Shown here in pieces: positions 9,444-17,892 of a stretch of 64,000 bases of DNA (position 1 is its first letter; every line of letters starts with the position of its first letter). The DNA comes from UBA12481 sp964457845 (GTDB lineage: Bacteria > Bacteroidota > Bacteroidia > Bacteroidales > UBA12481). The stretch covers positions 73,328-137,327 of the forward strand of contig CAYWHP010000003.1 in the NCBI GenBank assembly GCA_964457845.1. Direction: 5' to 3'. The notes beneath the pieces are model-generated. The model worked only from the letters and a program-made list of their open reading frames with translations. It did no database searches and was not told where the DNA came from. A program made the position numbers and the translations under genes.

Positions 9444-9543
9444 NNNNNNNNNNNNNNNNNNNNNNNNNNNNNNNNNNNNNNNNNNNNNNNNNNNNNNNNN
9501 NNNNNNNNNNNNNNNNNNNNNNNNNNNNNNNNNNNNNNNNNNN
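9444..9543. other. Scaffold gap of 100 unresolved bases
   Basis: Exactly 100 N directly after the purA stop. This is a conventional fixed-length gap, so the true length is unknown. The first resolved bases after it match the terminus of a repeat element seen twice more in the window, which probably explains why assembly broke here. Confidence 0.99.
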
Positions 9544-9555
9544 ACGCGTCACGAT
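9544..9555. repeat. Terminal fragment of the CGTGACG-type composite repeat
   Basis: ACGCGTCACGAT matches the terminal heptamers of the elements at 11041-11169 and 22172-22308, which both end in CACGAT. It abuts the pepD stop codon. The remainder is presumably inside the gap. With the copy at 11041, pepD is flanked on both sides. Confidence 0.6.
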
Positions 9556-11016
9556 CTACTTCACCGGCGCCTCTTCCAGAATCTTCACAAGAAAATCCCA
9601 GAACTTCTGCACCGTTTCGATATTTACTTTCTCATCCGGGGAGTGCGGGAACCGTATGGTTGGTCCGATGGACAGCATGTCCCAGTTGGGATATGGCCCT
9701 CCGAGGATGCCGCATTCAAGACCGGCATGGATGGCTTTGATCTCGGGGATCTTGCCATAGAGATCCTGGTAAACGACACGGGCAGCCTTCAGGATCGCCG
9801 AATCCATATTGGGCTTCCAGCCCGGGTATTCGCCATCAAACCGGATGTCGGCACCTGCCAATGTAAAGACCGAAGCGAACATATTCTTGAGGTCCTCGCG
9901 GGCCGAATCAACCGAACTTCTGAGCAGGCAGCGGATAGTTACCTTGTCATCCGCCGACTTAACAATGGCCAGGTTGGTTGAGGTTTCCACCAGCCCTTCC
10001 ATATCGGTGCTCATCCGCATCACGCCGTTCGGGCATCCGCAGATCGCACGGATCAGGCGGGAGGCTGAATCGATCGACAGCACGGTTGCCTGTTTGTCGG
10101 CATCAAGCAGCTGGACCTTAACACCCGGGTCAGCAGACGACAGTTCATTGCTTACCGTTTTTCCGAAAGCTTCCACATGGGCCTGGATACCGGCTGCATC
10201 CTGCTCCTTGGCGAGGATCACCGCCACGGCTTCGCGCGGGATGGCATTGCGGAGATTACCCCCGTCAACCATAGCGAGCCTTACACCGAACCGATGGGTA
10301 AGCTCATACAGGAGCCTGAAAAGGATCTTATTCGAGTTGCCGCGCTCCAGGTTGATGTCAACGCCGGAGTGTCCGCCCTTGAGGCCGGAGACATAAATTT
10401 TCATCGGTTTATCACCGGCAGGTGCATCTTCGAGGTCGACCGAAAAGGTTATGTTGGCATTGGTGCCGCCGGCGCAGCCGACATACACTTCGCCTTCATC
10501 TTCCGAGTCAAGGTTGATCATGATGTCACCGTGCAGCAATCCCGGCTTCAGGTTGAATGCTCCTGTCATGCCGGTCTCCTCATCGATGGTCATCAGCGCT
10601 TCGATAGGACCATGCTTAAGGTTTGTTGCTGCCATAATAGCCATGGTGGCGGCTACACCGATGCCATTGTCGGCTCCGAGCGTGGTGCCGGTGGCTTTCA
10701 CCCACTCCCCGTCGACACGCGGCTGGATGGGGTCAGTCACAAAATTATGCGGTGTATCGGAATTGGCCTGCGGCACCATATCGAGGTGTCCCTGCAGGAT
10801 GATGCCCTTCCGGTTTTCCATGCCCGGCGTGGCCGGCTTGCGGATGATCACGTTGCCGACCTCGTCAACGATGGTTTCCAGTCCGAGGTCTTCTCCGAAT
10901 TTTTTTGCCCAGGCTATAACGGCAGCTTCGTGACCCGACGGGCGGGGAATCTGCGTGAGGCCGTGGAAGTATTTCCAGAGGGCAGCGGGCTGTAAGCTTA
11001 ATATGGGGTTACTCAT
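9556..11016 (-). CDS. pepD: Aminoacyl-histidine dipeptidase / peptidase D (M20C)
   Basis: 486 residues, the standard length for the M20C family. Metal-binding and catalytic blocks are visible: GHLDMVPQ (first metal His and catalytic Asp), the bridging Asp in LGADNGIGVA, the catalytic and metal Glu pair in TIDEETGMTGAF, and HAGLECGIL near the C-terminus. No signal peptide, so it is cytoplasmic. The enzyme cleaves Xaa-His and other dipeptides with two metal ions. A MFS carrier and a POT-type transporter are encoded nearby, consistent with intracellular use of imported peptides (inference). Confidence 0.95.
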   Translation of the reverse strand: MSNPILSLQPAALWKYFHGLTQIPRPSGHEAAVIAWAKKFGEDLGLETIVDEVGNVIIRKPATPGMENRKGIILQGHLDMVPQANSDTPHNFVTDPIQPRVDGEWVKATGTTLGADNGIGVAATMAIMAATNLKHGPIEALMTIDEETGMTGAFNLKPGLLHGDIMINLDSEDEGEVYVGCAGGTNANITFSVDLEDAPAGDKPMKIYVSGLKGGHSGVDINLERGNSNKILFRLLYELTHRFGVRLAMVDGGNLRNAIPREAVAVILAKEQDAAGIQAHVEAFGKTVSNELSSADPGVKVQLLDADKQATVLSIDSASRLIRAICGCPNGVMRMSTDMEGLVETSTNLAIVKSADDKVTIRCLLRSSVDSAREDLKNMFASVFTLAGADIRFDGEYPGWKPNMDSAILKAARVVYQDLYGKIPEIKAIHAGLECGILGGPYPNWDMLSIGPTIRFPHSPDEKVNIETVQKFWDFLVKILEEAPVK

Positions 11017-11040
11017 TTTCTTTATGATTAATTAGTGATT

Positions 11041-11169
11041 ATCGTAACGCGTGACACGTGACACGGGGGATTCGTGATGCGTGATGCGTGACACGTGACA
11101 CGATGGTCGCTTCACGCGTCACGCATCACGTGTTACGACTCTTCCGTGTCACGCGTCACGTGTCACGAT
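11041..11169. repeat. Composite palindromic repeat built of CGTGACR heptamers (copy 1)
   Basis: A 129-bp element between pepD and the MFS gene. Two blocks of 7-bp units (CGTGACA, CGTGATG, CGTAACG) are separated by CGGGGGATT and followed by two blocks of the complementary units (CACGCGT, CACGCAT, CGTGTCA) separated by a CGACTCTTC spacer. It begins ATCGT and ends ACGAT. It can fold into nested hairpins. The same architecture and spacers recur at 22172-22308. Confidence 0.9.
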
Positions 11170-11173
11170 CCTT

Positions 11174-12568
11174 CTATTGTTTAATGTTCGGCAACTCCAG
11201 CCCGTACCCCTTCTTCTTGTCTTCGGCCTTGAGCAGCAGGGCAAACACGATTGCCAGAATGCCAAGCGACATGAAGATGAGCATCGGGATAGTATAATCA
11301 TAGGTATTAACCGAGATCCCGTTCTTGACTACCTGGCCGGTGATGCACCATTTCTGCAGTACCCAGCCGATCAGGGCGGGAACGCCCATCAGGCCCCAGT
11401 TCTGGACCCAGAAGATCATGGAATAGGCCGTGCCGAGCTGCTTCTCAGGAATGATTTTCGGTACCGAAGGCCACATGGCTGATGGCACCAGCGAGAAACC
11501 GATCCCTAAAACAATGGTGAGGAAGATGGCAACCGGAACCTGGTTCAGGAACGGAATGGCGAACATCGCATGCACAAATATCAGGATGGCTGCACCGAGA
11601 AGCATGATCGATGCCCCTTTTCCCTTGCGGTCATAAAGGTTTCCGAAAAACGGCGTCAGAATGATCGTCCCAAACGGCAGCATCATCGGTATGGCCCCGG
11701 CAAGTTTCTCCGCCACGCCGAACTTATTTACCATAAGGTCCTGTGCATATTTGAGGAACGGGAAGACGGCCGAATAGAAGAGCACGCAAAGGATGGCGAT
11801 ATACCACCAGCCCTTATTGGTGAAGATCTTCCAGATGTCTGACATTTTGAATGACTCCTCAGTATCAACTACCGCGTTGTGCTTGTCGAAGGCAGCCTGT
11901 TCGGCATCCAGCTTCTTGTCCATAAAGGTATAGATGAAGAAGGAGATCAGTCCGATACAGAGCAGTATGAGCGCCAGCAGGATCGGGGCCGAAACATCGT
12001 TGAACGCACGTGCAATCGGAAGTGAGGTGCCAATTGCAAGACCTGTACCCAAACGGGCCATAGCCATCTCAAGGCCCATGGCGAGTGCCATCTCCTTGCC
12101 TTTAAACCATTTAACAATGATTTTCGATACGGTAATACCGGCAACCTCGACACCCACGCCGAAAATCGCGAATCCCAATGCAGCCATAAACACCTGAGCC
12201 TTCACGTCGAACCAGAGTATATGCCACATCTGTCCGTCGAGGGCATGGGTGGATACTGCCCAATATTTCAGGGCTGTGCCGGCAACCATGATGGAGGCAG
12301 CCATCAGTCCGGAAAAACGGACACCCATTTTATCGGCTATGATCCCGCCGATGATCAGGAAGAAGAGAAATACGTTAAACCATCCGTAAGCGCTGGTAAA
12401 AAACCCGTATTCCGAACTGCTCCAGGAGAGTTTTTCCTCAAGCATCCCTTTCAGGGGAGCCATTGCGTCGGTTAGGAAATAGCCGCAAAGCATCGTAAAG
12501 GCTACGATAGCCAAAGCTGTCCAGCGGGCGGTTTTGGAATCCCGCAGCGTTTGTCTCAGTTTTTCCAT
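11174..12568 (-). CDS. Major facilitator superfamily transporter, possibly dipeptide/organic solute
   Basis: 464 residues with about 12 hydrophobic segments in two halves and a charged central loop (about residues 210-235). The N-terminal part, GYFLTDAMAPLKGMLEEKL then AYGWFNVFLFFLIIGGIIAD, has the DR/K loop after TM2 (ADKMGVR) typical of MFS proteins. The pattern of TM1-TM2 resembles MFSD1-like carriers, some of which move dipeptides, and the neighbouring gene encodes a dipeptidase. That substrate link is inference only. Stop codon lies 5 nt from the composite repeat. Confidence 0.85.
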   Translation of the reverse strand: MEKLRQTLRDSKTARWTALAIVAFTMLCGYFLTDAMAPLKGMLEEKLSWSSSEYGFFTSAYGWFNVFLFFLIIGGIIADKMGVRFSGLMAASIMVAGTALKYWAVSTHALDGQMWHILWFDVKAQVFMAALGFAIFGVGVEVAGITVSKIIVKWFKGKEMALAMGLEMAMARLGTGLAIGTSLPIARAFNDVSAPILLALILLCIGLISFFIYTFMDKKLDAEQAAFDKHNAVVDTEESFKMSDIWKIFTNKGWWYIAILCVLFYSAVFPFLKYAQDLMVNKFGVAEKLAGAIPMMLPFGTIILTPFFGNLYDRKGKGASIMLLGAAILIFVHAMFAIPFLNQVPVAIFLTIVLGIGFSLVPSAMWPSVPKIIPEKQLGTAYSMIFWVQNWGLMGVPALIGWVLQKWCITGQVVKNGISVNTYDYTIPMLIFMSLGILAIVFALLLKAEDKKKGYGLELPNIKQ

Positions 12569-12612
12569 GTAATGTTTAGATTTAGTAGATGCGCCAAAAG
12601 TATAAAAAAGGA

Positions 12613-13821
12613 TTACCTGCGAAAGATGTTTTTAACAGAGCCATAAGCCGGATAAAACTCAACGGCGGTTGCCTCGTCCGACAAAACGGCTGCCGGAACA
12701 AAGTCGATTCTCCCTCCCTGAGCAACAAGGAAGTCGCGGTTGAAAAGCAGTTCTCCGGCACGGATAATCTCCACACGCGTTTTCTCGGGCATGCGGAAGG
12801 CCAGGCCCGGCACACGCGGAGCCTTGCTGTCGTCGGACCATTCGAGCTTATCCATAGGGTTGGCATCGGCACGGGTCAGCTGCAGGGTTACGGGATCGGC
12901 CCCGGCCGTTTCGGGCTCCTCAATGCCGTTGGCAGCCGAAAAGGTGCATAGGGTGCTCGTTTCAACCAGTCCCTGGCCGGCGGGAGTGAATGAAAAACGG
13001 ACCGTTTCGCGTTCGGTCATCGTGCGTCCGGCAAAAAGGGAGACATAGCCCTCCTCCATGATTGCCAGCTCCCGTACTATGACTTCGAGTGATGACCCTT
13101 CCGGTATAAAGGTGCCGTCATTATCCACATATGCATATTCCCCGTTCAGGAGGTTAAACCTTCCCGTACGGAGTTTCATGAGGTTATCTGCCGCTTCCTG
13201 TGCCTGCAAAAGGGTTGATTTCTGGTTCTCCTGCTTGCGGATAAGGGGTATCCTGATAAAGGTGGTATCGTTGCGGACGAGTCGGTACACCGTATCCGGA
13301 ATCGGCTCCGTGCTCTTCCTCAGTGTCAGATCGGGATATTTCGGGTCATCAAATACCCGCTCGCCGAGCTTAATCGCAACTTCCTGGCTGACAGCCACTT
13401 CCGGGTTTACAGGAAGATTGATCCCGCGGATCAGCCCGTCGGCTGTGAGGCTGACACGGGCTCCTACCGGTTTGCCGGTAGTTTCAATCCGATACATCTG
13501 AGCCGGATCCTTTTCGGCATGGGTGGTGACCCTGACCTCACTGACGGTGTACTCCACCGACTCGCGCATGGGAACGCTGGTCAGGCCGAGGAACCGTTCC
13601 GCATAGGCAGCGAAAGGACCCGGGCGCGTGATTTTTTTATCGACAACCATTTCAACATCGAAAACAGTTCGCGGGAGCGAATAGTACATGGCAAAGTCGG
13701 CAGCCTTCATCCCCGCCTCCACCTTACGTACCTTCGTGAAGGTGGCGGTTTCGGTTTGAATGGCACAAGCTCCCATACCGAGAACGACTGTCGGAATAAG
13801 TAAAAATCTGAGGCTTTTCAT
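12613..13821 (-). CDS. DUF4831 family lipoprotein
   Basis: 402 residues. An N-terminal signal MKSLRFLLIPTVVLGMGAC ends in an imperfect lipobox (MGAC), suggesting a lipid-anchored envelope protein. The body (FAMYYSLPRTVFDVEMVV, YAERFLGL, VTTHAEKDP) matches the Bacteroidota family DUF4831, whose function is unknown. The gene overlaps the NAD(P)HX repair gene upstream by ATGA, so they share an mRNA. No catalytic residues can be proposed. Confidence 0.75.
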   Translation of the reverse strand: MKSLRFLLIPTVVLGMGACAIQTETATFTKVRKVEAGMKAADFAMYYSLPRTVFDVEMVVDKKITRPGPFAAYAERFLGLTSVPMRESVEYTVSEVRVTTHAEKDPAQMYRIETTGKPVGARVSLTADGLIRGINLPVNPEVAVSQEVAIKLGERVFDDPKYPDLTLRKSTEPIPDTVYRLVRNDTTFIRIPLIRKQENQKSTLLQAQEAADNLMKLRTGRFNLLNGEYAYVDNDGTFIPEGSSLEVIVRELAIMEEGYVSLFAGRTMTERETVRFSFTPAGQGLVETSTLCTFSAANGIEEPETAGADPVTLQLTRADANPMDKLEWSDDSKAPRVPGLAFRMPEKTRVEIIRAGELLFNRDFLVAQGGRIDFVPAAVLSDEATAVEFYPAYGSVKNIFRR

Positions 13822-15338
13822 ATGCTGTTGTTGTGTAATCGTACAAATGCCTGACCGATAGAGGCAACAATATCACCGGCGATGAGGGATTCCTGCCCGC
13901 ACTCCTCGGCGGCAATGTCGCCGGCAAGGCCATGCAGATAGACCCCGAGGCGGGCGGCGGTGAACGGGTCGTAACCGCGGGCCGCCAGTGCGGTGATGAT
14001 GCCGGTGAGCACATCGCCCGATCCGCCCTTGGCCATACCCGGGTTTCCGGTGCTGTTGAACCAGACTGTGCCATCCGTGCCGGCCACGGCTGTGTGCGCA
14101 CCTTTTAGCACGATGACCAATCCGTAAAATGACGCCAGCTCGCGAAGCCTGTTGAGCCTTGAGTAATCATCGGGATCGTCGCCGAACAACCGGCTGAATT
14201 CAACGGGATGAGGCGTGAGAATGCTGTTTTTCGGCACCTTCAGCAAGGAACCGGGATCGAGTGCGAGGAGGTTGATGGCATCCGCATCCAGAATCAGGGG
14301 CACGGTGCAGGTTTCAAGAAGTTTTTCCAGTGCGAGGCCGGTATCCGGATGGGTTCCGATTCCCGGACCTGCACCGATGGCGGAAAACGCACCCGGTGCA
14401 GGGATAGCCGTGATACGGCCCGGATCGGATCCCGGGATGGTCATCGCTTCAGGCACGGCTGTCTGGAGGATGATATTGTTTCCCGATGGAATGGCCACGG
14501 TTGTGAGGCCCGCCCCGGAGCGCAGGCAGGCGGATACTGCGAGCACCGCCGCACCGGCCTTGCCCGTTGAGCCGGCTACCAGCAGGGCATGGCCATTCGA
14601 CCCTTTATGATCGAACTTCCCTCTCGGAAGGAGCCAGCCTCCGGCTGTTTCGGCATCGGTGAGGTGCCAGGGCGTTTCGGCCCCGGCAATAAAATCGGGG
14701 TGAAGACCGATCTCCAGAACGATCCAATCGCCGACGTAGGCGTGGTTTTCGCGCAGAAAGAAGGCAAGCTTCGGGAACTGGAAGGTGAGGGTGAGCGAAG
14801 CCCTTATTATGTGTTCCCGGGAGTTCAATCGGTTGTCCTCGCCAAACAGGCCGGAAGGGATGTCAACCGCCACCACGAGAGCCCCGCTGGTATTGATATG
14901 GTCGATCAGCTCTGCCATGAAACCTTCCGGTTCACGGGTCAGTCCCGAGCCAAACAGGGCATCCACCACCACGTCGCCCTCAACCAGCTCAGGCATCGGG
15001 AGATCGGATCCAATGGCTTCAACGGTGAGGTTGGGCAGTTTGGGCAGGCGGCGGAAATTGGCCTCCGCATCGGGCGACCGCCGCAATGGAGGGGTAACCA
15101 CAAAAAGGGTTACCTCCCTGCCCCGCTGGGCAAGCAACCGGGCAAGCGCCATACCGTCGCCGCCATTATTGCCGTACCCGGCTATGATCGTTACCGGAAC
15201 CGCCTCATCGAAATACTCGCCGAAACCGGCGGCCAGGGCTTCCGATGCACGCTCCATCAAGTCGAGCGAAAGCACCGGTTCATGGCTGATGGTATAGGAA
15301 TCAGCCAGCCTGATCTGCTCAGTCGAAAGCACCTTCAT
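13818..15338 (-). CDS. nnr: Bifunctional NAD(P)H-hydrate epimerase / ADP-dependent dehydratase
   Basis: 506 residues from the ATG at 15338 (MKVLSTEQIRLADSYT). A 15-codon extension to 15383 runs into the promoter of the divergent gene and is rejected. The N-terminal epimerase domain (about 1-215) has GYGNNGGDGMALARLL. The C-terminal ribokinase-like dehydratase (about 225-500) has GSTGKAGAAVLA, LTPHPVEFSRL and the catalytic GGSGDVLTGIITALAARG. The protein repairs hydrated NADH/NADPH. The fused form is the common bacterial arrangement. It is followed by the DUF4831 gene with a 4-nt overlap. Confidence 0.95.
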   Translation of the reverse strand: MKVLSTEQIRLADSYTISHEPVLSLDLMERASEALAAGFGEYFDEAVPVTIIAGYGNNGGDGMALARLLAQRGREVTLFVVTPPLRRSPDAEANFRRLPKLPNLTVEAIGSDLPMPELVEGDVVVDALFGSGLTREPEGFMAELIDHINTSGALVVAVDIPSGLFGEDNRLNSREHIIRASLTLTFQFPKLAFFLRENHAYVGDWIVLEIGLHPDFIAGAETPWHLTDAETAGGWLLPRGKFDHKGSNGHALLVAGSTGKAGAAVLAVSACLRSGAGLTTVAIPSGNNIILQTAVPEAMTIPGSDPGRITAIPAPGAFSAIGAGPGIGTHPDTGLALEKLLETCTVPLILDADAINLLALDPGSLLKVPKNSILTPHPVEFSRLFGDDPDDYSRLNRLRELASFYGLVIVLKGAHTAVAGTDGTVWFNSTGNPGMAKGGSGDVLTGIITALAARGYDPFTAARLGVYLHGLAGDIAAEECGQESLIAGDIVASIGQAFVRLHNNSI

Positions 15339-15367
15339 AACGGCTAAACTAAGCAATTTCGGGTGAT

Positions 15368-15399
15368 TTTGAGCCCGTGTCAAAAGATTTCTATATTTG
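15368..15399 (+). promoter_or_regulatory. Bacteroidota-type promoter for the POT transporter
   Basis: TTTG at 15368-15371, a 20-nt spacer and TATATTTG at 15392-15399, an exact TAnnTTTG match. Predicted start of transcription is near 15406, about 40 nt before the ATG at 15447. Confidence 0.7.
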
Positions 15400-15446
15400 T
15401 GGGAATCCGTAAAACAAACGAGTATAAATCAATAATCTTCTGAATT

Positions 15447-17282
15447 ATGTTTAAAGCACATCCAAAGGGTCTGATCGTTGCCTTCTTTGCCAATATGGGG
15501 GAGCGATTCGGATTTTACACGATGATGGCCATCCTGGTCCTATTTCTGCAGGCTAAATATGGCCTGTCGGAGGATAAGGCAGGCAGCATCTACAGCTGGT
15601 TCTATTTCGGCATTTATGCGCTTGCGCTGGTTGGCGGACTGCTCGCCGATTATACGCGAAAGTACAAAACAGTGATCCTGTTCGGGCAAATCATCATGTT
15701 TGCCGGCTACGCACTGCTGGCATTCCCCGGCCTTCCGCTCGGAATGACCGTTCTGGGACTGGCGACCATCGCCCTGGGGAACGGTCTGTTCAAGGGGAAC
15801 CTCCAGGCAGTTGTGGGCCAGATGTATGACGATGAAAAGTATTCAAAAATCCGCGACTCGGCATACATGATCTTCTACATGGGGATCAACGTCGGGGCCT
15901 TCTTCGCCCCCTTTGCCGCTACCGGTGTTCGCACCTGGTGGCTCAAAACCAACGGTTTCCTCCACGACGGCAGCCTTCCGGCGCTCTGCCACCAGTTCAT
16001 CAAGGGCAACCTGAGCGATCAGTCGCAGCTGCAGGAACTGGCCAACAAGGTGAGTATCAACGGACCGGTCACCGACCTCAACGTTTTTGCCCAAACGTAC
16101 CTGGATGTCTTTTCAAGGGGATATAATTATGCTTTCATGGTAGCCGCAGGCGCGCTCATCGTTTCCCTGCTGGTTTACCTCTTTTACAACAAGCTGCTTC
16201 CCAACAAGGAAAAAGTGGTTACCGAAAAAACGATCTCCTTCGGCGATAAATCATGGGCCATTTTCCCGGCCCTGCTGGTGGGCGTCGTAGCCGCCTTCGG
16301 CATAGCCCTTCTCAAAGCCACTGCAACTTCCACCGAGTTCAGCGAGGGCGATAATATCGCAACCGGCGCCGCATTCGGCCTCTTCGCCACCTTCGTCACC
16401 TGGATCATCACCATATCCAGAAAAGAAGAGCGGCAACGCGTTGTGGCACTCGTGCTGGTCTTTTTTGTTGTCGTGTTCTTCTGGATGTCATTCCACCAGA
16501 ACGGACTGACGCTAACCTTCTTCGCCCGCGACTACACGGTAAAGACAGTCGACCAGTACACATACATGTTCTTTACCCTCGAGAATATCCTTTCGGTAAT
16601 CGCCTTCGTGGCCGGTCTTGTAATTGCATTCGGCAAGAACCGGACGCTGAAAACCCGCCTCATGGGCGGCGGACTCACTGTTGCAGGTGGAGTTGCAGGA
16701 GCTTTGTTCTTCTCGAACGGTCAGGAGCAGAACGCCATCTCCCCGGAAATTTTCCAGTCATTCAACCCGCTCTTTATTGTCACACTTACCTTCCTGGTTA
16801 TGGGCTTCTTCGCGTGGCTCAAGCAGCGCGGCAAGGAGCCTTCAACACCGAGGAAGATCGGCTTCGGGATGATCATTGCTGCCATCGGCTTCCTGATCAT
16901 TCTGGTGGCATCACTTAACCTGGTTTCCCCCCACGAGCTTAAAGATCCGATAACCGGCAAGTTCAGCGCCGTACCCGACTCTTCACGCGTGATGCCTTAC
17001 TGGCTGATCTCATCGTACCTTATCCTTACGATTGCCGAGCTTTTCCTGAGCCCGATCGGACTCTCGTTTGTTTCGAAGGTTGCTCCGGGCCGCTTCCAGG
17101 GCCTCATGCAGGGCGGCTGGCTGCTGGCTACCGCTGTCGGCAACAAGCTTCTCTTCGTAGGCAGTACTTTCTGGGGCAAGATCGACCTGTGGCAGCTCTG
17201 GCTGATATTCATCGTCTGCTGCCTCCTCTCGGCCGCCTTTATCTTCTCGATCATGAAACGGCTGGAACGGATTACCTCCTGA
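15447..17282 (+). CDS. Proton-dependent oligopeptide transporter (POT/PTR2) family protein, variant motif
   Basis: 611 residues with about 14 hydrophobic segments, including an extended region between halves. The PTR2 signature is present as IFYMGINVGAFFAP (about residues 148-161). The N-terminal E1xxE2R proton-coupling motif reads N16-M-G-E19-R20-F, so E2 and R are kept but the first Glu is Asn. Tyr24 of the family ERFxxY pattern is retained. Family members import di- and tripeptides with protons. The altered E1 may change coupling or substrate. It has its own promoter and is divergent from the nnr operon. Stop codon is the first base triplet of a heptamer array. Confidence 0.88.
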   Translation: MFKAHPKGLIVAFFANMGERFGFYTMMAILVLFLQAKYGLSEDKAGSIYSWFYFGIYALALVGGLLADYTRKYKTVILFGQIIMFAGYALLAFPGLPLGMTVLGLATIALGNGLFKGNLQAVVGQMYDDEKYSKIRDSAYMIFYMGINVGAFFAPFAATGVRTWWLKTNGFLHDGSLPALCHQFIKGNLSDQSQLQELANKVSINGPVTDLNVFAQTYLDVFSRGYNYAFMVAAGALIVSLLVYLFYNKLLPNKEKVVTEKTISFGDKSWAIFPALLVGVVAAFGIALLKATATSTEFSEGDNIATGAAFGLFATFVTWIITISRKEERQRVVALVLVFFVVVFFWMSFHQNGLTLTFFARDYTVKTVDQYTYMFFTLENILSVIAFVAGLVIAFGKNRTLKTRLMGGGLTVAGGVAGALFFSNGQEQNAISPEIFQSFNPLFIVTLTFLVMGFFAWLKQRGKEPSTPRKIGFGMIIAAIGFLIILVASLNLVSPHELKDPITGKFSAVPDSSRVMPYWLISSYLILTIAELFLSPIGLSFVSKVAPGRFQGLMQGGWLLATAVGNKLLFVGSTFWGKIDLWQLWLIFIVCCLLSAAFIFSIMKRLERITS

Positions 17283-17349
17283 CACCTGACACCTGATACC
17301 TGACACCTGATACCTGACACCTGATACCTGACACCTGATACCTGATACC
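17280..17349. repeat. Tandem heptamer array, ten units of TGAYACC
   Basis: Ten consecutive 7-bp units alternate TGACACC and TGATACC with no interruption (70 bp). The first unit begins with the TGA stop codon of the POT transporter. There is no inverted partner block nearby. Confidence 0.95.
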
Positions 17350-17351
17350 CA

Positions 17352-17387
17352 AACCGGGGTTATCAACAATTGTTGATAACCCCGGTT
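17352..17387. terminator. Perfect 36-bp palindrome, probable bidirectional transcription stop
   Basis: Two 18-nt arms (AACCGGGGTTATCAACAA and its complement) meet without spacer at 17369/17370. As RNA it would form a 16- to 17-bp hairpin. It follows the POT gene and precedes the promoter at 17421. No T-tract is present, so termination is likely but not certain. Binding of a dimeric protein is the alternative. Confidence 0.6.
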
Positions 17388-17420
17388 GATTGATGGTTCA
17401 TACAAACAGGGCGTAAACTA

Positions 17421-17450
17421 TTGACAAAGTGATTTTGTGCGTTACCTTTG
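17421..17450 (+). promoter_or_regulatory. Strong Bacteroidota-type promoter with no obvious protein gene downstream
   Basis: TTG at 17421-17423, a 19-nt spacer and TACCTTTG at 17443-17450 match the consensus exactly. Predicted transcription start is near 17456-17458. This is among the best promoter matches in the window, yet the next recognisable protein gene starts 630 bp away. Confidence 0.65.
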
Positions 17451-17455
17451 ATCGT

Positions 17456-17850
17456 ACCAAGTGAGCGATAAAGGTCGCACCAAAGGTGAGGTTCTTTGAA
17501 CGGGATGAAGAAGAGGCGGTGAAAGCCGCGCTGGCTGCAAGAGGAAAAACGGAACGAAAAATCAACCGGCAGGTTCCGGGGCGGGAAACCGCGTCAGGCT
17601 TACCGATCGAAAAACGGGCCAAAAAAAACCAAAAGCAGAGCCGGGTACGTTACCACCTGCATCCGGAGGCAGACGCAAGTCGGGCCAAAGGGGGATACAA
17701 AATCGTACAAGGCAGGAGGCTCAGGCCCATCCCACCGGGTTAAAAGAACAATACACCGAGCAACCGGAACGGTAGCTTGGACACACGCGACAGCTACGGC
17801 ATTCGCGGCGTGGGAAGGGGAAGTCATCGTCAAGGTGGCTTCCCCTTCGT
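17456..17850 (+). ncRNA. Candidate structured non-coding RNA of unknown class
   Basis: About 395 nt between a strong promoter and a terminal hairpin. Several compact hairpins are visible, with loops typical of structured RNAs: GCGG-GAAA-CCGC, GAC-GCAA-GTC, GCGG-TGAAAG-CCGC and GTAGC...GCTAC, joined by purine-rich linkers. Hallmarks of RNase P RNA (GAGGAAAGTCC), tmRNA and SRP RNA were looked for and not found. A GTG-started frame of 85 codons (17486-17743) crosses the region. It encodes a very basic sequence with no recognised domain and unlike neighbouring proteins, so a non-coding role is favoured. Class and function are unknown. Confidence 0.4.
17814..17848 (+). terminator. Hairpin at the end of the candidate RNA
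   Basis: Arms GAAGGGGAAG (17814-17823) and CTTCCCCTTC (17839-17848) pair perfectly over 10 bp with a 15-nt loop, followed by GTGTTTTAG. The weak T-run makes termination plausible but not assured. It may instead be the last helix of the RNA. Confidence 0.45.
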
Positions 17851-17892
17851 GTTTTAGGGCGGTGCCGTCCCCATGGAAATGCGGTCGGAGGC

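Noticed and set aside
17280..17349. CRISPR array
   Set aside because: Units are 7 bp with no spacers, and there are no cas genes in the window.
17486..17743. 85-codon GTG-started gene
   Set aside because: Very basic, no recognisable domain, no ribosome-binding site, and the DNA shows RNA-like hairpins. Kept only as an alternative under the candidate RNA.
17456..17850. RNase P RNA, tmRNA or SRP RNA
   Set aside because: The invariant GAGGAAAGTCC, a tag-peptide frame with tRNA-like ends, and the SRP tetraloop region are all missing.
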